A DNA stretch of 64,000 bases from assembly GCA_004292595.1 (NCBI GenBank), contig RDXM01000084.1, positions 1 through 64,000 of the forward strand, written 5' to 3'. The translations under genes were made by a program, and so were the position numbers. The notes beneath the pieces are model-generated. The model ran no database searches. It was not told the DNA's origin and saw nothing but the letters and a program-made list of their open reading frames with translations. This DNA comes from Candidatus Kapaibacterium sp. (GTDB lineage: Bacteria > Bacteroidota > Ignavibacteria > Kapaibacteriales > UBA4661). Below, piece after piece: positions 44,952-53,185 of this stretch; positions within the stretch are counted from its first letter, which is position 1, and each line of letters begins with the position of its first letter.

Positions 44952-45554
44952 ATGCTTGATTACGCCGTTCAGTTTATCACAAACTTACCACCGCTTGGTG
45001 TGCTGCTTTTTGTGTGTTTTATTACCTTTGCCGAGAACGTATTTCCGCCCTCGCCGAGCGATACAATTTTAGTTTTTTGTGGAACACTCATTGGGCTTGG
45101 CGCAGTTGGTTTTCCTTCTATGCTGATAAGTGCGACGCTCGGAAGTACGCTGGGTTTCGTGCTGATGTACTGGGTCGGGCAACGCTATGGCACGAGCATT
45201 ATTGACTCTGGCAAAATTTCCTTCCTCCCCAAAGAAGCCTTCAATAAAGCAGAGGCATGGTTTCGTGAGTATGGCTATTGGGTGATTATTGCCAATCGCT
45301 TTCTTTCTGGCACACGCGCTGTTATTTCAATGGTCGCAGGTATTTCAGAAATTCCACTTTTGCCCACCACACTCCTTTCCACGGTGAGTGCAGCCGTTTG
45401 GAATGGTCTCTTGCTCTTTGCTGGCTTCACACTCGGCAAAAATTGGACGCGCATGGATGAGTACTTACAGTTGTACGGAAAAGTTCTCTTGGGCATAGCA
45501 AGTGCTGTGCTGGTTGTGGTGCTGCTTGTACGCCTTTGGAAAAATAAAAAGTAA
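44952..45554 (+). CDS. DedA-family membrane protein
   Basis: The 200-residue protein matches the DedA/SNARE-associated family, inner-membrane proteins linked to undecaprenyl-phosphate or phospholipid recycling and to proton-driven homeostasis. Visible hallmarks are the acidic membrane-embedded FAENVFPPSPSDTIL (residues about 26-40), LGSTLGFVLMYWVGQRYG and the arginine-bearing NRFLSGTRAVISMVAGIS at about residues 117-134. The length is typical. The gene is followed by a transposon remnant that starts 48 bases after the stop. Confidence 0.92.
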   Translation: MLDYAVQFITNLPPLGVLLFVCFITFAENVFPPSPSDTILVFCGTLIGLGAVGFPSMLISATLGSTLGFVLMYWVGQRYGTSIIDSGKISFLPKEAFNKAEAWFREYGYWVIIANRFLSGTRAVISMVAGISEIPLLPTTLLSTVSAAVWNGLLLFAGFTLGKNWTRMDEYLQLYGKVLLGIASAVLVVVLLVRLWKNKK

Positions 45555-45602
45555 GCGTAGCACTACGCGCCTTACGCAGTTGCCGCGAAATATCCTTACT
45601 GC

Positions 45603-46560
45603 TATACTAAAAAAGGATGGTAATTGTATGATTCCGACAAGAGAAGTAATTTGAGAAAGTTTTTTACTATTCGTCCACTTCTCTCACGCGCTGTCTAGCA
45701 AAGCTCATCTTTCCAAACAAAGTTATCTCCATTTTGGAGCAAGAACGCTATGCGAATTGCATCAGCATATGGAAATGTTGAAAGCCTATTTTACCGCTCA
45801 TCCGCCGCATTCGATGAAATACGTCGCCGCAGAGATTGAAGAAAAAACGGGCGCGAAACGGATTTCACAGCAAATGCGTCTGTTTCTTCGGTCGTTGGGT
45901 CTGCGTCCCTTGCGCACGAGTCTCTTGCCCGCCGAAGCGAATACCAAGCGACAAAAAGACTTTAGAAACAGGAAGTTGGTACCTCGTTTAGAGGAAGCCC
46001 ACCGCGGCGAGCGCACGGTCTTCTGTGTGGATGCGGCGCACTTCGTTTTGGGAAGATTCTTGGCAACGCTCTGGAGCTTTATCAGAGTGTGGGTCAAAAG
46101 CACCGTCGGGACGACAACGTTTCAACGTCTTGGGGGCATTGAATGCCATCATCCGTAAAATCATTACCGTCACCAATGATGTCTATATCAATGCCGAATC
46201 GGTGTGCGCATTACTCGAAGAGATTGCTGGGCAGGGCATAAAAACTGCTATTACCTTAATTATGGATAATGCTCGCTATCAGCATTACTCTCTGGTCAAA
46301 ACAAGAGCGGCAGAACTCGGTATTGAGTTGCTCTTTCTTCCGCTGTATTCACCAAACCTGAATCTCATTGAACGCTTCTGGAAATTTACGCGCAAGCACT
46401 GTTGATGTGGAGTCTCTTGTACGGACTTCTCGCTCTTTTCTCGGATTCTTGATGTGTTTATTTGCACCACGCATCCAAAGTATGCCGATGAGCTACAAAC
46501 CTTGCTCTCGCTCAATTTTCAGAGCGTTGAAAAATGCAATTCTTAGCCTTTTTTAGTATA
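45603..46560. mobile_element. Decayed IS630-type insertion sequence
   Basis: The element is bounded by TATACTAAAAAAGG (45603-45616) and its exact complement CCTTTTTTAGTATA (46547-46560), followed further in by a shared AATTG word. IS630/Tc1-type elements insert at TA, consistent with the TA at each end. The 958-base interior encodes the transposase remnant on the plus strand. Most of the N-terminal DNA-binding portion is lost, so the element should be immobile without help in trans. Confidence 0.85.
45691..46546 (+). pseudogene. IS630-type transposase remnant
   Basis: Three frame pieces together recover the transposase core. The first (to about 46110) reads HPPHSMKYVAAEIEEKTGAK and FCVDAAHFVLG, giving the first catalytic Asp. 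The second, in another frame, reads RFNVLGALNAI, LIMDNARYQHYSLVK (second Asp) and SPNLNLIERFWKF (Glu), so the DDE triad survives. That frame ends at a TGA at 46403, after which the same frame resumes with HPKYADELQTLLSLNFQSVE, the usual C terminus. At least one frameshift (about 46085-46130) and one stop, plus loss of the N-terminal helix-turn-helix region, make it non-functional. Confidence 0.85.
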
Positions 46561-46587
46561 GAATGAACATTCATGCCACAAACCTAC

Positions 46588-46633
46588 AAAAAAACGACAG
46601 CCTAAGTGAGTTTTGATAGACTCGCTTAGGCTG
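46588..46633 (-). terminator. Rho-independent terminator of the TPR gene
   Basis: Read on the minus strand, CAGCCTAAGCGAGT pairs with ACTCACTTAGGCTG (one mismatch) around a short loop, and GTCG then a run of T follows. It lies about 45 bases after the stop of the TPR gene and ends the Ton cluster transcript. It is separated from the transposon remnant by about 27 bases. Confidence 0.88.
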
Positions 46634-46676
46634 CCGTAGATATATTGCTTGTTTTAGCTTATTTTAACATTCTTTT

Positions 46677-48497
46677 TTATTTTTTCTTTTTTCCGCCAGC
46701 TGGAGCAGCCGATCCATTACATGCTAAGGCTTCAATCTGGGTTTCAAAATCACCAACCATTTTTTGCTCATTCGGGTTTTTGCTTGCGCGAGCGCGTTTC
46801 AGTGCCTCTTTGTAGTAGGTACAAGCGTCGGCGGTGTTCTGTCCTTGTTGTGATGCAATCGCCGCATAAAACCAGCCAAAAGTGTTGTCAGGGTCCACGC
46901 TAGTCCAATCAAGCGCGTTTTTCTTCAATTCCGACCAGTTCTTTTGACCATTTGCAATGCGGCAAAGTGTGCTGAGTGCCTGCACAACGTCGCGCTTACC
47001 TTTTACTGTGTCGGCTTTACCCAATTCCACAATTTTCATGTATTCTTCTTTTGCTTCTTTCGGCTTTTTCATTTCCAAGAATGTTGTTGCAAGCTGCTGA
47101 CGTGCATACAAAGCTTTTGGGTCGAGTTTCACGGATTCTTGCAAGGCGGGAAGCGCGGAATCAAGTTTGTTTTTTGAGAAATACGCCGCGCCAACGTAGT
47201 AGTTCGCACGAGCACTCAAGCTGTCTGCGGGGCAATTTGCGGGGTCGAGGCGCTTGCGGAAGGTTTCGATTGCGTCGTCGTACTGCCGCCACGTATAGAG
47301 AGCCGTACCGATGGACATCATGAGCTTGCAGCTTTTCGGGTTTTTCACGAAAAAGTCTTTGTATTCGCGCACTGCCGTTGCAGTGTCGCCAGCGTTGATG
47401 GCAGCGCGAGCGTACAATTCAATATCGGCAGGCTGAAGACCTTTGTTCGCTTTGATTTCCGCGAATTTATCTGCTGAAGGCTTAAAGCTACGCTTGTAGA
47501 GCAAGGTTTTTGCAATCATCAAATCTACTTTGTCGGCAACGGTATCAATTGCTTTTTTCGACAATTCGAGGTGAGAAACAAGGTTGGTATCGTATTCTTT
47601 TTTCTCATTTTCCAAGAGCGAGAAGCCTGCTTGCGCCAAGAACCAACGCCCTTGTGTGCCGTCTGGCTTCAAGACGAGATAGCGTTGCAAAGTCGGAATT
47701 GCTTCAGCATATTTTTTCGCCAAAAACTGAATCTTCCCTTTCGAGAAAAAGGCTTTGACGTTGTTGGTATCGGCTTTGGTTACTTTGTCCCATTCTTGCA
47801 AAGAAAGATTTACATACTTGATGTTGTCTTCTTTGAGTGTACCAGTATTGTTTGCAATGCGGAAATACGATTCTGCCAACTTTGCGCGAGATTCGGTCAA
47901 ATTCGGGTCGAGCTTCAATGCCTCTTCGTAGTTATTTTGCGCAAGTTCAAAGACGCGCTGCGCGAAGTACAAATCGCCACGAGCAACAAACGAAGCCGCC
48001 GATTTATTGATGCTTTGCGCCTTGATAACTGCCGCATCTGCTTTGGTCAAGGGGTTATCAACTTTCGCTTTTGCAAAGTCCGCCGATTCATTACCAGCAA
48101 TATAGACTTGACTCAAGGTCAAGAAACTTTCCGCATCTTTTGGGAATGTTTTGGTCAATTCTTCTGCTTTTTTGAGCGCGTCGCCGTGCTTACCGACCGC
48201 CGACAAACCAAGTGCTACCTTGCGCATCGCCTCAGGCTTCCAGTAGTCCACCTCTTGTGCTTTTTGGTAATACGCAAGCGCGGAGTCTTGTTGGTCAATC
48301 GCATCATACACATCGCCCAAGAGCAAGAGCGACGGCAAATCACGCGGATTGTCTTTTACTGCCGCAATCGCAGCCGGAAGCGCAGATTGGTATTCTTTTG
48401 CTGCCAAAAGTTCTTTTGCTTTTTGCAAGTTTCCTTGTGCAAAAACTGCTGATGAAGCCAGCAAGAATGCCGCTCCGAGAGCAAGAAATTGTTTCAT
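46677..48497 (-). CDS. Periplasmic TPR protein of the Ton cluster
   Basis: The 606-residue product from the ATG at 48497 has a clear signal peptide (MKQFLALGAAFLLASSAVFA-QG). About twelve TPR-like helical pairs follow, for example NLQKAKELLAAKEYQSALPA, LLLLGDVYDAIDQQDSALAY, AKYAEAIPTLQRYLVL-like units and YVGAAYFSKNKLDSALPALQ. The C terminus ends in a Gly/Lys tail (PAGGKKKK). In Bacteroidota a TPR protein commonly closes the exbB-exbD-exbD-tonB-pstS-like gene set, as here, suggesting a role as a periplasmic scaffold in energised transport. It follows the PstS-like gene by 108 bases. Confidence 0.85.
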   Translation of the reverse strand: MKQFLALGAAFLLASSAVFAQGNLQKAKELLAAKEYQSALPAAIAAVKDNPRDLPSLLLLGDVYDAIDQQDSALAYYQKAQEVDYWKPEAMRKVALGLSAVGKHGDALKKAEELTKTFPKDAESFLTLSQVYIAGNESADFAKAKVDNPLTKADAAVIKAQSINKSAASFVARGDLYFAQRVFELAQNNYEEALKLDPNLTESRAKLAESYFRIANNTGTLKEDNIKYVNLSLQEWDKVTKADTNNVKAFFSKGKIQFLAKKYAEAIPTLQRYLVLKPDGTQGRWFLAQAGFSLLENEKKEYDTNLVSHLELSKKAIDTVADKVDLMIAKTLLYKRSFKPSADKFAEIKANKGLQPADIELYARAAINAGDTATAVREYKDFFVKNPKSCKLMMSIGTALYTWRQYDDAIETFRKRLDPANCPADSLSARANYYVGAAYFSKNKLDSALPALQESVKLDPKALYARQQLATTFLEMKKPKEAKEEYMKIVELGKADTVKGKRDVVQALSTLCRIANGQKNWSELKKNALDWTSVDPDNTFGWFYAAIASQQGQNTADACTYYKEALKRARASKNPNEQKMVGDFETQIEALACNGSAAPAGGKKKK

Positions 48498-48605
48498 AGT
48501 ACACGGAATTTGTGAGAAAAATAGGGTAGTTTGTTGCATCATTTTTTTGTTGGAAAAAGACTGGGAACGAAAGGTTTAATGCGTGTTGTGTGGGAGAAAT
48601 TTACC

Positions 48606-49586
48606 TTACTCTTCATCAGGAATCAAATTAAATCGCGCTCCTTCAGGAACAATGCCGTTTTTCAAAAAATATTCTTTTGTGCGAACATCATTGCGAAGAA
48701 AGGTGATATAGCCCCACGGCAGATTCCGTCTATCTTCCAAGAGTAAGCCTTGAATTTTAATCGGCAACGGATATTTCCCCATCACGATATAGGACTGATG
48801 CACGGCTTTCGGGCGCACATAGCTTCCCGTTGTATCTTGGAAGCCAATTTTCAGCATCTTCAACGTTGTTTCCCGTGCAAACTGCGACAAATAGCCAACG
48901 GCGATTGCGTTTGGATTGCTCAAGACCGCCGCTTTTGCTTCTGCCGCGTTCTTGGTCAGCGTGATAGCGTGTTTTGGTGCGGCATTCTTGGTGAGATAGA
49001 GCAACAGATTTCCGTACTCGGACGAATAGGAATCGGGACAAATAATCGTTGGCTCGGTTTTGAGTTGCGGAAACATTCCCTTCAGGCTTACTCCTTTTTC
49101 GCTAAAAAGACGTTGGAGCTGCGCGAGCGAGATGGTATCAAGCGGGAAGTTGCGTTGCACCGCAAACACAAGCGCGTCGGTTGCGATAATCGTGCTGGCG
49201 TGTGCGGGAACTTTATTTGCTTTCAAGAGCGAATCTTCATCAGCCAGATAGCCCCGCGCAATCACGATTCCACGCGCTTTTGTGCCAAAAAGCTGCGTCA
49301 TTGCTTCCCGTGCCGAAACCGCTTTTATGCCGACGGCAGCGTCATTGTAGGAAGAATCAAAGAGGCGAAAGGTTGGTTGCATAAACGTAGCAATGCTTTC
49401 ATCGCAGAGGAGTTCTGCTTTACCTGTTGTTGCAGTTTCGTATTGCTCAGAAGATTTCGGGTCGGGTTTGTCGCAAGAAAAGAGGACGATTCCGCTCACA
49501 GCAGCCACAAATACGCCACAAACAACGACGGCGGCACTGATAATGCGAGACGTGTTTTTTTTCGCTGGTTGGGAAGCGTTCTGCAT
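48606..49586 (-). CDS. PstS-like substrate-binding lipoprotein
   Basis: The 326-residue product from the ATG at 49586 has an N-terminal helix ending in SGIVLFSCDKPDP, a lipobox-like FSC, so it is probably lipid-anchored in the periplasm. The mature part resembles the PBP type 2 fold of phosphate-binding PstS: GKAELLCDESIATFMQPTF, AHASTIIATDALVFAVQRNF, LAQLQRLFSEKG and NPNAIAVGYLSQFARE. No Pst permease genes are adjacent. Its setting beside TonB-ExbBD is conserved in Bacteroidota, so a role with the Ton system is likelier than classical ABC uptake. Confidence 0.82.
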   Translation of the reverse strand: MQNASQPAKKNTSRIISAAVVVCGVFVAAVSGIVLFSCDKPDPKSSEQYETATTGKAELLCDESIATFMQPTFRLFDSSYNDAAVGIKAVSAREAMTQLFGTKARGIVIARGYLADEDSLLKANKVPAHASTIIATDALVFAVQRNFPLDTISLAQLQRLFSEKGVSLKGMFPQLKTEPTIICPDSYSSEYGNLLLYLTKNAAPKHAITLTKNAAEAKAAVLSNPNAIAVGYLSQFARETTLKMLKIGFQDTTGSYVRPKAVHQSYIVMGKYPLPIKIQGLLLEDRRNLPWGYITFLRNDVRTKEYFLKNGIVPEGARFNLIPDEE

Positions 49587-49669
49587 AGCGTTTACCTTGA
49601 TAAAAAGGTGGTGAATGAGAGGGAAAATATCCGACAAATCCTGTATTTACGGGCTTTCAAGCGGATAGA

Positions 49670-49879
49670 CTATTCTTCATATCGCGCTTCTTGCTGGCGT
49701 TGATTCCAATACATCGCCACGCGATAGACACCGAATAAAATAATCACAATGCCAAACATTCGCACATTTACGTCGCCGTTCACCATTGGAACTAAGCCAC
49801 TCACCCACAGCACACCAACAAGACCAACCATGCCGCGTGCAGCGTAATTGAGATAGACAATAAATTTATTGCTGCGCAT
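49670..49879 (-). CDS. Small two-helix membrane protein
   Basis: This 69-residue protein has two hydrophobic segments (ARGMVGLVGVLWVSGLVPMV and RMFGIVIILFGVYRVAMYW) joined by a short NGDVN loop, with a charged C-terminal tail (NQRQQEARYEE). It lies between tonB and the PstS-like gene on the same strand, 83 bases from the latter. Similar small proteins occur at this position in Ton clusters of other FCB bacteria. No function can be assigned. Confidence 0.7.
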   Translation of the reverse strand: MRSNKFIVYLNYAARGMVGLVGVLWVSGLVPMVNGDVNVRMFGIVIILFGVYRVAMYWNQRQQEARYEE

Positions 49880-49927
49880 AGAGATTATAGAGAAAAATTA
49901 CTTTGTACCATACAAAAAATCTTCAGT

Positions 49928-50006
49928 GGTGGCACAGACATTCTTGTCTGTGAGCTTTAGTGCGGGTTTCAAGCGGAAAAACACAGACAAGAATATCTGT
50001 ACCACT
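49928..50006. repeat. 78-bp-class palindromic repeat, copy 5
   Basis: The left arm is canonical. The right arm (49982-50006) has two changes (AATATCTGTACC). The centre is AGTGCGGGTTTCAAGCGG. Flanking CTTCAGTGG and CCACTGAAG extend the inverted pairing, and CCACTGAAGCCTGATTT is the complement of the flank of copy 3. It lies within a 365-base gap between the small membrane gene and the end of tonB. Confidence 0.9.
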
Positions 50007-50173
50007 GAAGCCTGATTTCACGAGACGTGCAAGGTTTTTGTGTGATACTGAAGAAAAGTTGTGTGTTGTTTGAGCAATGCTTACTATGGAGAGAATCGTG
50101 AGCAACGATGCTGCTCTGGAACAATTCTCGCTGTACCAAGTTTGCTTCTACCAAGTCCGCCCTAAAAATAGTA

Positions 50174-50225
50174 TAGAGACGCGCTTTTGTCGAAGATTTG
50201 CCTAAGAACAGAAGCTACGTCTCTA
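50174..50225. repeat. TAGAGACG inverted repeat downstream of tonB
   Basis: TAGAGACG (50174-50181) and CGTCTCTA (50218-50225) form an 8-bp inverted repeat with a 36-base interior. It lies 20 bases beyond the tonB stop codon. The arm resembles the GTAGAGACAAGG palindrome at 58841-58876. Confidence 0.6.
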
Positions 50226-50244
50226 CACAGATAATTGCCAACAT

Positions 50245-50985
50245 TTAGCGAAGACGGAAGACAATCGGAATACTCACCCAACAGTCAATCGGTTGATTGT
50301 TTTGGATAGCGGGAGTAAAGATCGACGACATAACGGCGCGGATAGCCGCATCGTTCAAAAGGTCGGAGTCCGTGGATTCGATAATGTGCTTTTTCGGAAC
50401 ACCGTTTTTGCCAACAAGAACACGGATGTTTACTTTCCCTTCAATACCTGCGCGTTTTGCGAGGTCGGGATAGACAACTTTTCGTTGCAAGTCCTTGATG
50501 TCAATGTACGGCTCTTTTTCTACGGGAACGAAAGCATATGGGTCAGCCTCTTCCTCGCGGACTTCGGTATCTACATCGGAAGCAAGTCCCAAGTAGCCAG
50601 TATCGGTACCGTCGCCGCCAGTCGTGCTTGCGCGAGAGATTTCATCAACGTTTGCGAAGTCTTTCACATCCGGCGCGACAAGCGCGTCTGGCACAGGCAC
50701 AGGCGTACCTGCACGTGCCGCCGGTCCTGCTGCTGCTGGCGGTGGCGGCGGTGCTGCCTCCGTTTGCACGGGCGGTGGTGGAAGATTCGTCAGTTTCATC
50801 TTATTCACCATTGGACCTTTCTTGATTTTTGTCCGACCAGCAACGAGGAACGTTGCATAGCCGCCAAGAAACAAGAGAAAGAGCAAAAGTGCATAGAGAA
50901 AACCACGTTGTGTCGCTTTCGGAATATACGCTTTAATTTCCTTCGCACCGTAGTGCGGGTCGAGTGTTTCTGCAAGAGCAGCCAT
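50245..50985 (-). CDS. tonB: Energy transducer TonB
   Basis: The 246-residue protein has a cytoplasmic N terminus, one transmembrane helix (GFLYALLLFLLFLGGYATFL, about residues 28-47), a proline-rich periplasmic spacer (NLPPPPVQTEAAPPPPP) and an acidic linker. The C-terminal TonB domain shows LQRKVVYPDLAKRAGIEGKV, VRVLVGKNG-like strands and ending WVSIPIVFRLR. TonB passes proton-motive energy from ExbB-ExbD to outer-membrane receptors such as that encoded at 17384-19702. It follows exbD by 135 bases. Confidence 0.95.
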   Translation of the reverse strand: MAALAETLDPHYGAKEIKAYIPKATQRGFLYALLLFLLFLGGYATFLVAGRTKIKKGPMVNKMKLTNLPPPPVQTEAAPPPPPAAAGPAARAGTPVPVPDALVAPDVKDFANVDEISRASTTGGDGTDTGYLGLASDVDTEVREEEADPYAFVPVEKEPYIDIKDLQRKVVYPDLAKRAGIEGKVNIRVLVGKNGVPKKHIIESTDSDLLNDAAIRAVMSSIFTPAIQNNQPIDCWVSIPIVFRLR

Positions 50986-51075
50986 AGCGTATTACACAAA
51001 ATGGTTGAAAAATTTGTTTGTTATTTTTAGTCAAATATCACCAAGGCGTGAGGAATAGAGAGGGTTTTAAGTTAT

Positions 51076-51116
51076 CCTTCATCCCTCATATTTCATCCCT
51101 CATCCTTCATCCTTCT
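51076..51116. repeat. CTTCATCC tandem words between exbD and tonB
   Basis: Degenerate CCTTCATCCCTCATATTTCAT-type words repeat across 41 bases, just after the stop of the second exbD. They belong to the same pyrimidine-rich family as 51730-51787 and resemble the start of the window. Confidence 0.7.
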
Positions 51117-51120
51117 AAGT

Positions 51121-51675
51121 TTAGAGTACCTTCAAGTCTTCAACGTCTTCAGGGGTCATTGGCGTAAGAGCGAATTTGCGTTCGCGCTTCATACCTTTCG
51201 CGCTGAGGCGTTGGGTAATCTCGGTTTCAGCGATGTTCAATTCGTCGAGAATTTTAATCACCAAATTGTACGGAACTTTTGGTGAAATTCTGAGCGACAT
51301 AATGAGCTTATTTTCCATGCGCATATTTTCTGTCACCGACACTGCACGAAGCTCCTTAACGGAAATCTTCTGTGGTTTTTCGGTGTTTTTATCGCCCATG
51401 TATTTGAAAATTTGCCCATCGTCGCGGACGAGAACGGTCAAAAGCTCGGATTGCTTTACTTCGACGTTTTCTGTTTCTGGCGGCACGGACATTTCCATTG
51501 TTTGTGGCGTTGTCAGTGTTGTTGAAAGCATGAAAAAGGTCAGAAGCAAAAAAGCAATATCTACGAGCGGGGTCATATCAAGCACGAAGCCAACACGCTT
51601 TTTCTTTTTGCGTTTTGTCGCAAAAGAACCGCGTTTTACTTTGGGTTCGCGCCCCAGACTTCCACCACCACCCAT
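51121..51675 (-). CDS. exbD: ExbD-family biopolymer transporter, second copy
   Basis: The 184-residue protein has a basic cytoplasmic N terminus (GREPKVKRGSFATKRKKKKR), one transmembrane helix with the functional Asp in DMTPLVDIAFLLLTFFML and a periplasmic domain. It partners ExbB to form the proton-driven motor that powers TonB. AAAGGAG at 51682-51688 is a strong ribosome binding site. It follows the first exbD after a palindromic repeat. Paired exbD genes are usual in Bacteroidota. Confidence 0.95.
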   Translation of the reverse strand: MGGGGSLGREPKVKRGSFATKRKKKKRVGFVLDMTPLVDIAFLLLTFFMLSTTLTTPQTMEMSVPPETENVEVKQSELLTVLVRDDGQIFKYMGDKNTEKPQKISVKELRAVSVTENMRMENKLIMSLRISPKVPYNLVIKILDELNIAETEITQRLSAKGMKRERKFALTPMTPEDVEDLKVL

Positions 51676-51729
51676 AATCGTCTCCTTTGGGTTGTTCGTT
51701 AGTATGTTTTGTGAATTGTTGGGAAGAAA

Positions 51730-51787
51730 GGATGAAATCTGAGGGCTGAAATATGAAGTGTATGGACTCAGCCCTCAACCTTCATCC
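51730..51787. repeat. Inverted repeat between the two exbD genes
   Basis: Nested arms GGATGAA/TTCATCC and TGAGGGCTGA/TCAGCCCTCA (both perfect) surround an 18-base centre. The gap between the two exbD genes is 118 bases and this element fills half of it, so it may set relative expression of the two subunits. Confidence 0.85.
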
Positions 51788-51793
51788 CTGCTC

Positions 51794-52309
51794 TTAATTT
51801 TGTCTATCGGTAACGAAATTGAAGATGGTTGCGTTCGATTTCCGCATCGCTTCCATGAGGTCTTCAATCCATTTATAGGTAATGCGTTTATCGGCATCAA
51901 TAGCGAATTTCATGCGAACATTCGCCATCCGTGTTTGCCGAAGAAGTGCTTCGAGATTTTTAATATCTACTTTCAAAATCACTTTTTGACGCATATCATC
52001 AGGAATTTGAATTTTATCCGAACTATACACAACCTTGCGGTCAGCTTCGTTGGAAAGCGAGTAATAATACGAGGTATCATTGGTAACGCTATCAATACCG
52101 ATTTTGATAGTTGCAAGATCTTTATCGGGAAGTTTCGAGGTGTCCGCCGACGCAACGGGGCGGGTAATCTTAAACTTCTGCTCGTTTTCCGTGTCGGATT
52201 TGAATTTTGCCGTAAACATAAAGAATGTCAAAAGCAAAAACGCAATATCCACAAGCGGGGTCATGTCCAGATAAAATCCAGGACGTTTTTTCTTAATTCT
52301 ACCACCCAT
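51794..52309 (-). CDS. exbD: ExbD-family biopolymer transporter, first copy
   Basis: The 171-residue protein shows the ExbD pattern: short basic N terminus (GGRIKKKRPGF), the transmembrane segment DMTPLVDIAFLLLTFFMF with the proton-carrying Asp, and a periplasmic domain ending LMEAMRKSNATIFNFVTD. AAGGAGA at 52317-52323 is a good ribosome binding site. It begins 43 bases after exbB and precedes the second exbD. Confidence 0.95.
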   Translation of the reverse strand: MGGRIKKKRPGFYLDMTPLVDIAFLLLTFFMFTAKFKSDTENEQKFKITRPVASADTSKLPDKDLATIKIGIDSVTNDTSYYYSLSNEADRKVVYSSDKIQIPDDMRQKVILKVDIKNLEALLRQTRMANVRMKFAIDADKRITYKWIEDLMEAMRKSNATIFNFVTDRQN

Positions 52310-52352
52310 TTGTGTATCTCCTTAATTGATGTTATAGAAACGATGAAGGAGA

Positions 52353-53135
52353 TTATTTCTTTACTTTGATTGCGAGAATTTCGGTGATATTCAAAATCGC
52401 TTCGTCAATCGTATAGGTGAAGTTATCGACGCGTGTGGTGAAGATGTTGTAGAAGATAATACAGATTACCGCACCAACAAGACCACCCGCCGTGTTGTAC
52501 AACGCCTCAGAAATACCGATAGAAAGCGACTGCGCCGATACTGTACCGCCCGAACCCAATGCCGCGAACGAACGAATCATACCGATTGTTGTTCCCAAGA
52601 GACCAATCATGGTTGCAACCGAAGAAATTGTCGAGAGAATAACGAGGTTTTTCTCAAGGAGCGGTGTTTCAAGGTTTACAGCTTCGTCGATAGAACGCTT
52701 GATTTCAAGCATTTTCTTTTCGGGGTCGAGACCGCTATTGCCAATGACGGTTTGATATTTCTCCAGGCCAGCACGGATAATGTTTGCAAGGCTACCACGT
52801 TGTGCTTCGCAAGCAGCAAGCGCACCTTTGATATCGCCATCTTCCAACAATGCTTCAACTTTTTTAGCAAATACTGGCATTTTCTCTTTGCCTTCTGCTT
52901 TGCCAATAGACAGCGAGCGCTCAATCACAAACGTAACGGCAATCATAATAAATGCCAAAAGCAATGCCACAAGCGGACCGCCAGTGTGGATAGTTCCCAA
53001 GATATTGTTCGGCAACGGCTCGTGGCGCATTGCACCATCTTTGAAGTTTGCCGGATTGCCCATCACGAACCACCAAATAGCGAAACCGATAGCGATTTCA
53101 GCACCGATGATAATGACGTTAATTGCATTTTTCAT
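52353..53135 (-). CDS. exbB: ExbB/TolQ/MotA-family proton channel
   Basis: The 260-residue protein from the ATG at 53135 has three main transmembrane segments: an N-terminal one (NVIIIGAEIAIGFAIWWFVM), a second (GGPLVALLLAFIMIAVTFVI) and the C-terminal pair around ISSVATMIGLLGTTIGMIRS and LYNTAGGLVGAVICIIFYNI. The GLLGT-x-x-GM signature is typical of ExbB. It forms the pentameric channel around ExbD. GGGAG lies just before the ATG. It is 50 bases after the STAS gene. Confidence 0.95.
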   Translation of the reverse strand: MKNAINVIIIGAEIAIGFAIWWFVMGNPANFKDGAMRHEPLPNNILGTIHTGGPLVALLLAFIMIAVTFVIERSLSIGKAEGKEKMPVFAKKVEALLEDGDIKGALAACEAQRGSLANIIRAGLEKYQTVIGNSGLDPEKKMLEIKRSIDEAVNLETPLLEKNLVILSTISSVATMIGLLGTTIGMIRSFAALGSGGTVSAQSLSIGISEALYNTAGGLVGAVICIIFYNIFTTRVDNFTYTIDEAILNITEILAIKVKK

Positions 53136-53185
53136 AAAAAAACTCCCGAAAAAGAGAAAGTTTGGAAAAAAATTATGAGATAAAC

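Noticed and set aside
1185-50006. CRISPR-like interpretation of the recurring 25-base arms
   Set aside because: Copies are kilobases apart, palindromic and paired around a conserved centre; there are no regular spacers and no cas genes.
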